Part shown: positions 1-9,761 of the stretch, piece after piece
Layout of the letters: each line of letters starts with the position of its first letter
Position numbering within the stretch: position 1 is the first letter of the stretch
From: Polytrichum commune
Lineage: Eukaryota; Streptophyta; Polytrichopsida; Polytrichales; Polytrichaceae
Assembly (NCBI GenBank): GCA_950295325.1
Contig: OX485805.1
Coordinates: forward strand, 48,508,758-48,572,757
DNA length: 64,000 bases
Reading direction: 5' to 3'
Notes under the pieces: generated by a model
What the model was told of the DNA's origin: nothing
Databases searched by the model: none
The model's input: only the letters and a program-made list of their open reading frames with translations
Position numbers and translations under genes: made by a program

Positions 1-1
1 C

Positions 2-2009
2 TACCTGCGGATGATGAGGACCCTCACGAAGAGAGGGGACTGCATCTTCAACGTTTTCGGGGGGTCCAAACCGATTTTTGCAGCCATGGTAAGCAGAAAA
101 CCCAGAAGTCCCTATACGTTCGGTTTGGGTCGAACGACCCAAACTAGGGGCATGCACAGTTTGGGTCGAGCGACCCAAACTAGGGCCATGCATAGTTTGG
201 GTCGAGCGACCCAAACTAACTATTCTTATTTTGTTTGGAAGTCATTTTCCATTATATGTTCATTTGGTGTTACTAATAGTATTGATTTTGATTGTGCAGA
301 TGTCTGGGTTGAACATCTACTCCTATGTAGAGGATGCCGATGTTCAATTCTACAGGTACCAAAAGGCGCTGGCCAAGAGAATGGACATCCTCGACTGGAT
401 ACCCGGATCCTACGTCGAAGAGATCGTCGAGGGGGGCGAGAATCCTTTGGATATTGCGAGGCGAATCAACCCGGGTGAATTCGCCATGCGGGCCCCCGTT
501 CAATTGCCAGAGCCGCTCATCGGGTTGCATCCGGGCAATCCGTCTATGGGAGCAGGTGGCAGGGTTGGGGAGGAGGGGGAGGAAGACGAGGAGGAGGCGG
601 AGGAGGCGGAGGAGGAAGCAGAGAAAGTGGAGGGGGAGGTGGAGGAAGGGGCAACAGGATTCACTCAAGAATCCGAGGCCCCTCAGCGGAAGAAGGCCAT
701 GCGGCCTGCCACGCCGCAGAGCAGGCTGGTGCCCGCGTTGACGGTGGACGACGCCAAGGATATGTACTCGAGGGACGCGACGGCCACCTTCAGGGAGCGT
801 AGAAGGATGAAGGGGAAGAAGCTGTACGGGGACTATGCGGTGGAGGAGACGATCGCAATAAGCTCCGAGGACGAGGACGACATGGAACTCGCCAAGAAGC
901 TGAGGTCTGATCCTGCCTCCCCCAGAGCGTTCGCCGGGAATGTGAGGGTGAAACCAGAGGTCCTCACCGTGGAGGAGGCGAACGCAAAAATGCTCCGAGA
1001 CGAGGAGCAGCGTGTGCGACTGCAGAGGGCTGCCGCCGAGGAACCCTCTGTCCGCAACGAAGTCGCGGAGTTGAGGGCTCTCCTGTTGGAGCAGGAGCGG
1101 CAAAGGGCGATGTCCCAAACTCCGTCCCAAGCGGACCTCATCACGCAAGTGATCCAGGGCATGCTGGCGCAGGGATTGGTGATGGCTCCCCCGAGTTCAT
1201 TCCCTCACTTGCCCGCAGGCTTCCCTCCACAGGATATCCGCCCGCGGCCGGCGTTGGAGCATTCCTTCAGCTTCGCGGATTTGCTGCAGCCGCACGCCCG
1301 TCCTTACGCGCCTGTGCAGCAGGTGGATGATCCAAACCTTTGGCGCGTCCCCGGAGCGTCCAGCTCGTTGGCACCCCCCCGCTCCGGCCTCCCATCCTCT
1401 TGCCCCCACACCACCAGCGGGACGACCCCCACATGTTTGGGTCGTCCGACCCAAACAGTGCCGACGTTGCAGCGTCGCAGAGCGACCCTCGCCAAGCAGC
1501 AGGGTTTGGGTCGGCCGACCCAAACCCCGTCCCCCATCAGACCCCGGTCGACGAGCCTATGCTAGATGTTGAAGGCCCGCAAGGGCCTGGTGATACCTCT
1601 ACTCCTAACCCAGTCGATGAACCAATGCATGATGCGCATGCGGAGGTTGGGTTGGGACAAAGGCCTGACAGTCAGCCTTTGCAGGAGCAGGTTGCGGCTG
1701 ACGGCGTCGTCGGAGGCGGCGGTGACAGAGGTGGGGCAGCGCACGCGATGCCGGCATCAACGTCGTCAAGGCACGACCAAGGCGAGGTAATGCACTGACC
1801 CCACTCAGTTTGGGTCGGCCGACCCAAACTTCCTGGGTCTTTGACTTCTTGCCTTGGTCGTGTCCCCTAGCTAGGACGAACTTAGGTCCCCCCCCCGGCA
1901 CTCGCGCCCTTCGTCACCCCCAGCGACCATTCGTTCGTCCACCTACCCCCGGCTTTGCAACGAAGTCTTCATCACGGCGGCCCGTCTCTTCAATTTTTTC
2001 TAGATGTAG
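2..2009 (+). CDS. DNA-methyltransferase-like gene, C-terminal part (5' end outside window)
   Basis: Exon 2-88 reads into an FGGS motif after 'LTKRGDCIFNV'. A GTAAGC donor at 89 and a TTGTGCAG acceptor ending at 299 join it in phase 0 to exon 300-1786, which continues with SYVEDADVQFYRYQKALAKR. This order (T.-GD-x-FxGS, then an acidic residue and an ARxR-type helix) resembles motif I and the following helix at the C-terminus of beta-class N6A/N4C DNA methyltransferases (FxGSGT...GxExxxxxxxxAxxR). The catalytic DPPY-type motif would lie upstream of the window and is not seen. The rest is low-complexity: a long Glu-rich stretch near 560-650, then Pro/Ala/Gln-rich sequence. The frame changes from 300-onward to 1340-onward at a C-run near 1373-1380, so one base appears lost, unless this is a sequencing error. 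A GTAATG donor at 1787 and a TTTTTTCTAG acceptor ending at 2003 would give a tiny last exon, Met-stop (2004-2009). The methylase reading is inference from a short match. Confidence 0.5.
123..216. repeat. Three copies of a 22-base palindrome in intron 1
   Basis: Copies at 123-144, 159-180 and 195-216 each have arms GTTTGGGTCG and CGACCCAAAC separated by two variable bases (AA, AG, AG). The spacers are similar (TAGGGGCATGCACA, TAGGGCCATGCATA), so the copies look like 36-base tandem units. Three further copies lie at 1435-1456, 1504-1525 and 1808-1829. Confidence 0.95.
1435..1525. repeat. Two palindrome copies inside coding sequence
   Basis: Copies at 1435-1456 (centre TC) and 1504-1525 (centre GC) have the same arms as the intronic copies. 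In the 1340-1786 reading frame they encode FGSSDPNS and FGSADPNP, so the palindrome is tolerated as peptide without breaking the frame. Confidence 0.9.
1808..1829. repeat. Sixth palindrome copy (second intron)
   Basis: Arms GTTTGGGTCG/CGACCCAAAC around GC; flanking A and T extend it to a perfect 24-base palindrome. It lies in the proposed intron 1787-2003. Confidence 0.95.
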
Positions 2010-2332
2010 AAGTAGGCTAGTTTGAACGCATCGTTCAACGCGGCTCCCCCAATCAAGATGTACATAGAGCATTGTATATAATATAATCACCATTTTTGAC
2101 TCCTATATACTTGTATATTGTGTTTGAATGTATTTTGTATGCTCTTGTATCCCTTGTATCCCTTGTTGCACCCCCTCCAAAATGAATCAAATGCTTTTGT
2201 GTTTGCACCGAGAACGCTCGTTTCCTTAATGCTTCGTTTGGACATAGCATGACATAAGTCGCCCCCGTTTTCTCTCGCTCGTATCCGCAGGGCTCGGAGC
2301 ATAGCGTAGCGGCTCCCCGACGCTCTTCCCCA

Positions 2333-3103
2333 ATGAGCGGAGAGGGCAGCGCGGCGGCGCCCCCGGTTTTACCCGCCCCGCCCCCGCTGCCGAAGAAACG
2401 ATTCCTGGTGTTAGACCTGAACGGGGTCCTCGTCCAATGCGTTCATTGCCCTAGGACCCCCACGGTGCCCTTTTGCAAGCCCGAGGACGCTAATTACGAC
2501 GGGCCGCCCACGTTCATAAAGAGCAAACTAGTTCACCTCCGCCCGTGGCTTCGGACCTTCCTCCAGATCGCCCAACAACGATGGTGGGTGGTCGTGTGGA
2601 GCTCCATGACGGCCGAGAACACCAATGCGGTCGTGGAGTTCATCTTCAAGGGCATCGAGCCCCCCTGCATGGTCCTAGCACAGGAAGCCTGTAGAATATT
2701 GTACACACAGGACGGCAAAGTCGTCAAAAAACCAAACAACCCCGCTTCCCCCCAATACCTCAAGGTCTTGAAGCCCATTTTTTGGGACCAGCGACCGTCC
2801 TTGATAGGCGTCCCCTACGACGTCCGCCCCACCCGCGAGAACACGCTCATGGTGGACGACAGCGCCGCAAAGAACATGTTGAACCCGACGGCCAACTTCA
2901 TAGTGTGCCCTACGTGGACGGTCGAGAAGGTCCGGGACCGATTTTTGTTAGACCTTAGTAAATACCTCCAGGCGCTCTGGGGAAGCGGACTTCCCGTAAA
3001 CAATTTTGTTAGGAATAATCCCATAGGCGAGAGATACTTGGATCCACGAGACCATTTGTACAGAGAGTTGTTATCTCACGCGAAATTTAACAAGCTCATT
3101 TGA
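2333..3103 (+). CDS. FCP1/NIF-type HAD-superfamily phosphatase-like protein
   Basis: An uninterrupted 256-codon frame starts at ATG 2333. After a Pro/Ala-rich N-terminus it shows KKRFLVLDLNGVLV (residues about 21-34), the position of the HAD catalytic DxDxT/V motif of NLI-interacting-factor/FCP1 phosphatases, then RPWLRTFL, WWVVVWSSMTAENT (motif II, with Ser-Ser-Met) and NTLMVDDSAAKNMLNP (motif III DD). These four blocks in order define the NIF domain, known for dephosphorylating Ser in RNA polymerase II tails or other targets. The second Asp of DxD is Asn (DLN). Plant NIF-like proteins with LDLNG are known, but loss of the acid/base Asp makes activity doubtful. There is no intron in the frame. 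GC-rich codon use matches its neighbours at 1-4032 and differs from the rest of the window. Confidence 0.85.
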   Translation: MSGEGSAAAPPVLPAPPPLPKKRFLVLDLNGVLVQCVHCPRTPTVPFCKPEDANYDGPPTFIKSKLVHLRPWLRTFLQIAQQRWWVVVWSSMTAENTNAVVEFIFKGIEPPCMVLAQEACRILYTQDGKVVKKPNNPASPQYLKVLKPIFWDQRPSLIGVPYDVRPTRENTLMVDDSAAKNMLNPTANFIVCPTWTVEKVRDRFLLDLSKYLQALWGSGLPVNNFVRNNPIGERYLDPRDHLYRELLSHAKFNKLI

Positions 3104-3246
3104 GACAGTACGTGTGTTTGTATGTGTGTGTGTGTATATGCGCCTACCCATTTTGTGTAATTTACGCTTCATATGTATCTTGATTTTCACACGCTCTATC
3201 TCCCCCCTTTTCCTTGGGTTTTGTTTTGTTCCAATTTTGGCTCCAG

Positions 3247-4032
3247 CGTTTGGAGCCCTCGATTGACGTCGTCAGCGAGTCAGACTTGGGGAGCTTCTTC
3301 TACGAGACCGTTTACGACGCCGCGTCAACCATCGACTACTCCAAGGAGCCTCTTGACGCCGGCGTCGTCGATAGCCCCCCACCCAAGCAAATCTTCCGGC
3401 GATCTGCGTCCCCGTCACCGCTCAAAGGCATAAATCGCAAATGCGTCCGGACATCCCCCTCTCGGCCCGGCGGCAGTAGTACACCTCAACGGCGGCTGCG
3501 GATGGACGCTCGGCCTACGAAGAGTGGAACCCTTCCTATTCCTTTGCGGGATGCCTTGCCCCTCCTCGCCAACTCCGACGGGAACGCCCCCGGTGACAAG
3601 GTGAACCCCCCCCCCCCAAAAAAAACATGGTTATCCGCGCATTACAATCATTTTGCACTTAAAAAATGAATGTGTGACACGTTTGGGTTTTCCTCCCTAA
3701 ACTAACACATGTGTTCTTGCGTTGACGCGTTGCAGGTTGCTCCCACCCGTAAACCTATGCGGTCTAGTGCGTCCATCGAGTTGGAGCGTTTCTACTCCAT
3801 GACCAGAAATGCAAGACAGTCCACTTCATCGTATTCGAATTCTTCGTCGTATAATTCGGGCGGCCGACGGAATACAAAATGTGTTATTGATGGCGTTCAC
3901 CCCAAGAATGGCTATAGTCGCGGGGCGGAGATTTTCAGGAATGTTGAAGCAATGCGAGCAAAAGAAGCTGCAGCAAAAGAAAAAGAGGCAAAAGAAAAAG
4001 AGGCAAAAGAAAAAAAAAGCAAAAGAAAATGA
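3247..4032 (+). CDS. Unrecognised two-exon reading frame with Lys/Glu-rich tail
   Basis: Exon 3247-3599 follows a CTCCAG acceptor and ends ...GDK before GTGAAC. Exon 3736-4032 follows GCGTTGCAG. The frame reads RLEPSIDVVSESDLGSFFYE near its start, is then rich in Ser, Pro and Arg, and ends in repeated AKEKE units before TAA. No family is recognised. The first exon of this gene is not found, because the sequence between the stop of the phosphatase frame (3103) and 3246 shows no ATG-led coding exon. It could be a downstream exon of an alternatively spliced phosphatase gene or a separate gene. The C-terminal charged repeat would form a helix or coiled coil. Confidence 0.45.
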
Positions 4033-5841
4033 AGCAAAAGAAAAAGAGGTAGTATCCGAGGCTAGATAGGCCATAGTAGGCGTAGGGTTTTGGGCCATAG
4101 GCAAGAACATTTTGGGTCGCACTATCCAATGCATGTGTGGTGTTAGCATGATATGCATTTTACATGCCACACTTTGTATGTTTTTTTTTTGCAATAATAC
4201 AAGTTAGACATGATTTCCCCTTCCATATGGTCTAAGGTTTGGATTGCCCTACCTAAACCATCACAAATATGAGTTTGGAATATTTTGTATGCAATATTAT
4301 ATTGGTTAACATATTAACCCTTCAATAAGATCTATGGTTTGGATTGCCCTACCTAAACCATATTCATACAAGCTCTAATATTTTGTGTGCAATAATATGA
4401 ATGTTTTAAGGTTTCCCCTTAAATGTGGTCTAAGATTTGGATTGCCCACCCTAAACCATCACAAATATGAGTTATTTATGGGGTTCTTGGTCTAAACACC
4501 TGCTTCAAAGTGTTCGCATCTTACAACTTTCTCCAATATGTGTTCCATTTATCCTTGTTCTTATTTATGTGAATGTCTCAAAATGCCCAAAAAGTCTCAA
4601 TTTAACGAATATAGTGTTAGGGATGTTTTGAGAGAGGTAAATATTGAAAGGCCAAATGCCGTTTGAAGGGCATTGAAGACTTCAATCTTGAACATTGCAT
4701 AACACACAATGAAATATTCTGCGGATATCAATCAGGTGGCATTTTGGGCCTGTGACCTGTATCGAATCTCCTGCACTGCTTTGCAAAAGTGGCCCGGAAA
4801 GCTTTTAGTCGTTGAGAAGGTTGGGAGTCTTGGTTCATAGCTCACCTGCTTTGCAATGTGAAAAGAGATCATGCAATGCTTTGAGCACAACGCAAATTGT
4901 TGAACCTTGTCATTTGGACTGATGGTACACACCCGTGATGGTCTGATACCGTCAATTTCATAATATCATTGGGGCATCTGTCATGAGGATTTCAAATTCT
5001 TTTGATACCAGTAGGGTATGGGTATTTGAGGATACTTTTGTTTTTGATAGCATTCAGGGTTTGTGAACCATCCCAAAATCTTCATCCCTAGGAAAAGCCA
5101 TCTTAGGATCAATATGATTTAGAATGGGTGTGGTCCCAAGTAATAACTCAGACATGCATACAAAGATACTCACATGATGACGAGCCCATCAAATATCAAA
5201 ATTTGATTGGTGTCGCAATTTTGATATTAAGTTCTTTCATACCATTATTGATGTTGGTTATTGATACCCATGCATGCACCTCACATTGGTTCACACCTTG
5301 ATAGATTTGAGTGAGTGTGGATATGCATGTGCGCGCTTTGAAGGTACTTGGTCAACCATCTCAATTTTTTGGGGAAATGTGTATTGCGTCACATCTTGGC
5401 TTGATGTCCAAACAAATGAATTTGACCTATGTCGACAAAAATATAACAAGCCTAACTCCGTAGAAACAATGTAGTGGACATTCTCTGAATTTGTTCCACC
5501 AAAAAGATGAAATGGATATGACCCATTTCGCATTGTAATCATTCTTAGAACATAAAAAAAAGATTGATGTTTGCAGGTTGCCCCCATGAATGTACTCGAG
5601 CAGAGACAACAAAATTATGGCGGGTATATCCATGGCTGCTAATGTTTGAGGGAATATGTACCCAGACGCATGAATAAGGGACAAACTAGTAATAATCCTG
5701 CAGGTTGTGATATGGTTGAGTGAGAATTTATAGGACAAACTTGGTCCCCCACAATCTGATCACCACCTTTTATGAGCCTCTCTTTTTGGCAGGAGTGTTG
5801 AACAGTTATGGCAGTGATTGTCGGAAATTGAAGGTGACCCC
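4033..5841. other. Gene-free interval with degenerate tandem repeat
   Basis: No supported coding frame. 4200-4475 holds three degenerate copies of a unit of about 100 bases centred on GGATTGCCC(T/A)(A/C)CCTAAACC, starting near 4221, 4321 and 4421. Bases 4618-4695 (GAGAGAGGTAAAT...TTGAAGGGCATTGAAGACTT) match the left flank of the truncated retrotransposon at 27830-27880, so this is a dispersed repeat. Confidence 0.7.
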
Positions 5842-5854
5842 TCTTCGATCTGAA
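5842..5854. repeat. Target-site duplication, left copy
   Basis: TCTTCGATCTGAA is identical to 18126-18138. The two copies bracket the 12.3-kb non-LTR element. Confidence 0.85.
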
Positions 5855-5875
5855 GAAGAAGAAGAAGAAAAACTT

Positions 5876-5894
5876 CGGTCTCCGGAGGAGACCG
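5876..5894 (-). other. 3'-terminal hairpin of the retrotransposon
   Basis: CGGTCTCC, loop GGA, GGAGACCG: a perfect 8-bp stem just inside the (GAA)n/(TTC)n terminal tract at 5855-5870. The related copy has it at 27897-27914 with changes, and the fragment at 25793-25894 has a different stem (CCCT/AGGG) in the same place. Such 3' structures can be recognised by the element's reverse transcriptase; that role is inferred. Confidence 0.65.
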
Positions 5895-6132
5895 ACGTGA
5901 ATTAAGTGTCTGTTCGATCCGCCCCCAATCCGATGCCCACAGGACAAAGGTATGGAAGTACAGATCTACTCCTCCCTTTCGAGAGTAGACACTATAGTCA
6001 CCAATCACCAGTAACAAGGACCATAATGGTTAGTTTTTAGGTATTATTAATATGTGTGTGGCCATCCATTCTCTAGTGCATTGTTAGTGGGTGGAGTGGA
6101 GTGGCTTAGTTGTTAGGGCTTTATAGTTCTAT

Positions 6133-7015
6133 CTATGGGGGGTCTAATGATTGGGGAAGCGGTTGGTGGTTTTCTATTCTTCTTTTGTGGAGGAGGATAG
6201 CCATGGCATATTTTATAGTGATAGTATTGATATTTTTAAAGGTGTTTTTAATGGTAAGCATAGGTATTTTGAATTTATTTTCGAGTGATTTCATTGATGG
6301 GATGTATGTAGTGGCTCTGGCGCCTGCAGTGATTATAATAAGGGGGTCATCTTTCCATCCTCTGGCAGCAATACTGTCTATTAATGGTCTGTATTTACTA
6401 TTTTTTGCTTCGATTGTTTCTGGTGTGAATCTGTCATTACAGTATGTGAATTCGATGAATTGTATGGTGAGGTTGGGGTCTATGTCTGTGGGGGGGGGCA
6501 TTTTGGTATGGTAATCCTCGAACACAAAGGATATCAGGTCTAAATCTAGAGTTACAATGGCATCTTTGTGTACCGCATGTGCAAGGGAGTAGCCAATTGG
6601 GAACGGTGTTTTCTTGTGGTGTGTTATTGAAGGTGCCGGCATTCATGAGAGTATAACATCGAGATTTTTCGGATGACATTAATAGTTTCCTGATTTCCCA
6701 TACTGCTTTGTTGTGTCTTTTGACATGAAGTGAATGTATGTGTTGTTGCTTACAAGTAAGTAGTACATGTAACCATGTATCCGGTTCGTATGAATTGCAA
6801 ATGGGGCACGTAATAGATGGATATGTTTGCCTACCAAAGAACAGTTGTTTTGGAGCATTACCCATATAAGTTCCAGTTCGGAATTTGATGAGGCATGATT
6901 TTTGTTTATCTGTGATTTCCGGGTTTTCCCAAAAATCATTAGAAAGTTCTTTGTCTATATCTGCATTTCCTGTCCATTTGTAAGTGTTAGGGGTTTGTGT
7001 GGCCATGTTTTCCAA
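6133..7015 (-). pseudogene. Retrotransposon ORF2, C-terminal part: CCHC knuckle and PD-(D/E)XK-like (REL) endonuclease
   Basis: On the minus strand from 7015 the frame shows RTGTYMG, then CPIC-x9-H-x4-C (CCHC; the R2-type REL domain has CX2-3CX7-8HX4C), then RFRPDILCV (Arg-Pro-Asp). The frame breaks at a run of G near 6489-6496 and resumes in the second frame with LTIQFIEFTYCND (conserved Glu), EAKNSKY (Lys) and IITAGARATT. RPD...E...K..KY is the pattern of the restriction-like endonuclease of R2/NeSL/Dualen elements. The second copy (27881-29603) conserves the same residues across its own break (KPDILCV, QFIEFTYCND, RKTTKY), which supports real selection on this domain in the family. In a living element it would nick target DNA to prime reverse transcription. 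Confidence 0.75.
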
Positions 7016-7042
7016 GTTATTTTCCCTATCATATTTTATAAT

Positions 7043-8578
7043 TTATTTTTCTAGGAATCTAACGGGGCCTTTATCAGGAATGTCCGTCATTGAGGCCCAG
7101 ACATCCTTTTGGTAATAGTATGGGGTAGCATGGGCATGTTCATATGGGTGAATGGCAATTCTGTGGTCTAGTTCTAGGCCTTCTTTTGCCAATTTATCTG
7201 CTTGTTCGTTGCCGTCAATATTGACGTGTGCTCTTACTTTGTATAGTGTGATTGGTTGTGTCCGATTTTGAAGTAGTTGTACCATGGTGGCGAGGGTGAT
7301 TTGATCTGGGTGGCTATTATGCAGTGTGGGGTGTTTAATTTGTGTGTTAAGTAAATATAATACATTTAGACTGTCGGTAAATATGTGTGCGGGTTCATTT
7401 GGGTATAGTGTATTAATGATTCTTAATGTTTTATGAATGGCTATCATTTCTGCTCTTAATATGTTTTGGTGTCCATGGAGTCTTTTGGAGATGTTAAGGC
7501 CTTTAGGGCTATAGATACCGTACCCGGTTCTTTCTCTTCGCCATACTCCAGGGTTAATTTCTTTGGGTTTCATAAAGGAACCATCTGTATAGTAGCTGAA
7601 TTGAGGGTGAAATTTTAGTGGTAAGTTTGTTTGGTAATTTGGGAGTTGTGGGATAGGTATGTTATTGTTTGCGGGTGCGTTTGGATATTTTGATTTAGCC
7701 CATTTTTTGCTAGGATTAACGGCGGTATTTGAGGGGGTGGGTGGTGCAGTTTGTGTATGAATTTGTAATATTTGAAGGTTATTCGCTATGTCTATTAGTT
7801 GATTCATTTGTTCGTAGGTGCCGATATGGTTGTTTTGGTGGTGGATGCAGAATATTCGTAGTGTTGATACTTCTTTTCTCGTGCTGTTGAGTTCAGGAGG
7901 AATTGTAGGTTCTTCGTATATGATGGTATCTGCTGCAAAGTGGGCAATGATGTGTGTATCCGGGAATGGGCCGGTGTATGGGTTAAAGTTGTGGTACCAG
8001 TCAATATCCTTTGAGATAAGTAAAGTGATTGTATTGGGGTCATTTTTGGCCGCAATACGGGCCCAGTGGATGGCTTGTTGTAAGTCTGTTGCGCTATGGG
8101 GGTGGGCATATCCAATTCCCTTCCATTTTTGGTCAAACGCGTTTCCTAAAGATCCAAATATTCTATCCCTAGAGAATGGTGAGTAGAATTGGGTAAATTG
8201 TGTAGGGCATGTTACTGGGGATGAGAAGTATGAGTGGTTGATGTTAAATGATGTTATTAGGAAATCTAGTATTGGGGTTGGTATTGTATATTGGGCACGT
8301 TTAAGTGGGTCATTTTTAGGAATACGGTATTTATATCTCTGGTATAGCCAGACGATTTCGGTTTCGAATGATTGGGTAGGTGGTTCTAGGCTATGTGGGG
8401 TATTTTTAGCTTGGTGATACTGTTTCCATAACCACAGTAATCTAGTTTTTGGGATGGTCATGAGGTGCCGGCCATTGTCTTCGTATATATGAGCTACGTC
8501 AAATTGTGTTTGGATAGTGTTATTATTTGTTTCGATGTCACTCTCTGGGTTGCATTCATTAATGGAAATATGTGCCAA
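7043..8578 (-). pseudogene. Retrotransposon ORF2: methyltransferase-like segment and RNase H domain
   Basis: A 511-codon open stretch. Residues about 330-470 are a ribonuclease H: YYTDGSF (first Asp), LRAEMIAIHKTL (Glu), HIFTDSLNVLYLL (Asp), VRAHVNIDGNEQADKLAKEG (His and last Asp). All four acidic residues are present. Upstream, residues about 105-240 contain a block (FYSPFSRDRIFGSLGNAF, YAHPHS, WARIAAKN, ITLLISKDIDWY) whose order resembles a Dam-type adenine-methyltransferase fold, but the expected (D/N)PP(Y/F) is HPHS. That second assignment is tentative. RNase H would remove the RNA strand after first-strand synthesis. The segment follows the thumb/connection region and precedes the CCHC/REL part. 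Confidence 0.8.
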
Positions 8579-8906
8579 TGGAATTATTGTGGCAGGGATA
8601 ACGTATCTATCATCTTTATGTTGTTCTGTGGAGAAGTAGGCATTAATAATGTTTGAGAAGTGTTTGTGTTGCCTTTTCGTATAATATTGGGTAAGTAGTG
8701 CGGTGTTGTGGCGATTAGTATTGGCGTCACAATAGGGGAATAAATCTCTTTGGGTACGCCATTTGTTGTATGTGTTATTATCTGGTGTAGTCCATTGGCA
8801 TAGGTATGATGTGTCTGTTCTTTTTATCCCATTAGGATCTATGAGTTGTCGTTGTTTGTGATCGAGTATTGTATGTATAGGGAATTGACGGGGGTTGTTA
8901 AGAATG

Positions 8907-9761
8907 TTATTGGGAGGGGGGTAGGTGGGGGATAGGGGGGTTCGGGGGGTGTACAGGAGGAGTTGGGTGTTGAGGTAGAATATTATGGTTTATTATAATG
9001 TAATCATTCTTTAGGGTTCGTGGGGGGTAGTGGTGTAGACATGGTAGGTTGCATTCTTGGTGGCAGGTAGGGTGATAGAATAGTTGATTCGCGATGTTTA
9101 ATGCGCTCTTGACAAGTTTTGTAGGATTGGAGTGATATATTTTAAAGTCGTCTGGGTTCATTAATGTGGTGCCGTTAGGCATAATTATTTGTTCTAATTT
9201 GATTATATTGTGCAGTAGAAGTTTTTGTAGTAGTTTAAGTGAAGTGTTGGGGTTCAGGCCTTGTAGATTTTGTGCTTCTTTCAGCCATGCGGTTTCGAGT
9301 AGGGATGAGTTTAAAAGGAAGCTATCTATTGTGCTTTTCAGGTGGACTCCTGCTTCATGTTTGAGTAGGAATAACGTTCGGGTGATAGGTGATCTAACGC
9401 AGTGATGATATTTAATACGGGTTATTTCTTTGGAGCCTCCGAATTTTGCAAGTATAAATTGTGTCAAGCCGTAATAGATTTTGCCGAGTCTCCCTTTATC
9501 GTTGAGGGCGTTTTGTAGTTGTTCTCCGATACAATGTAAGTAGGCATTTTGCAGTGAGAATGCTTCAATTCCGAATAGATCGTGTGGGAGTTGTGTGGCA
9601 ATATTGGGTGTACTTTTAGGTAATCCGCATATTGTTTTATGTAGTGCTATAATCTTTTTATCAAGTTTTTTTATAGCCGGAATAGAGTATGGTACTGCGT
9701 AAAAGCTGTAGGCTATTCCAGCACGTATCACTGCATCTGCCATGTTGATTTTTTGTTTCAT
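8907..9761 (-). pseudogene. Retrotransposon ORF2: region between RT and RNase H
   Basis: A 284-codon frame overlapping the end of the RT frame by one ATG (9758-9761), i.e. a frameshift between them. It contains KINMADAVIRAGIAYSFYAVPYS and KLDKKIIALHKTICGLPKST, the conserved post-RT stretch of LINE proteins where a helix follows the thumb. It ends in a Pro/His-rich tract. The 8579-8906 stretch before the RNase H frame is closed in all minus-strand frames here and is probably eroded coding sequence. Confidence 0.6.

Noticed and set aside
273-1148. 291-codon minus-strand frame opposite the first gene
   Set aside because: Shadow of GC-rich coding sequence; no start context, splice logic or family motif, while the plus frame has phased splice sites.
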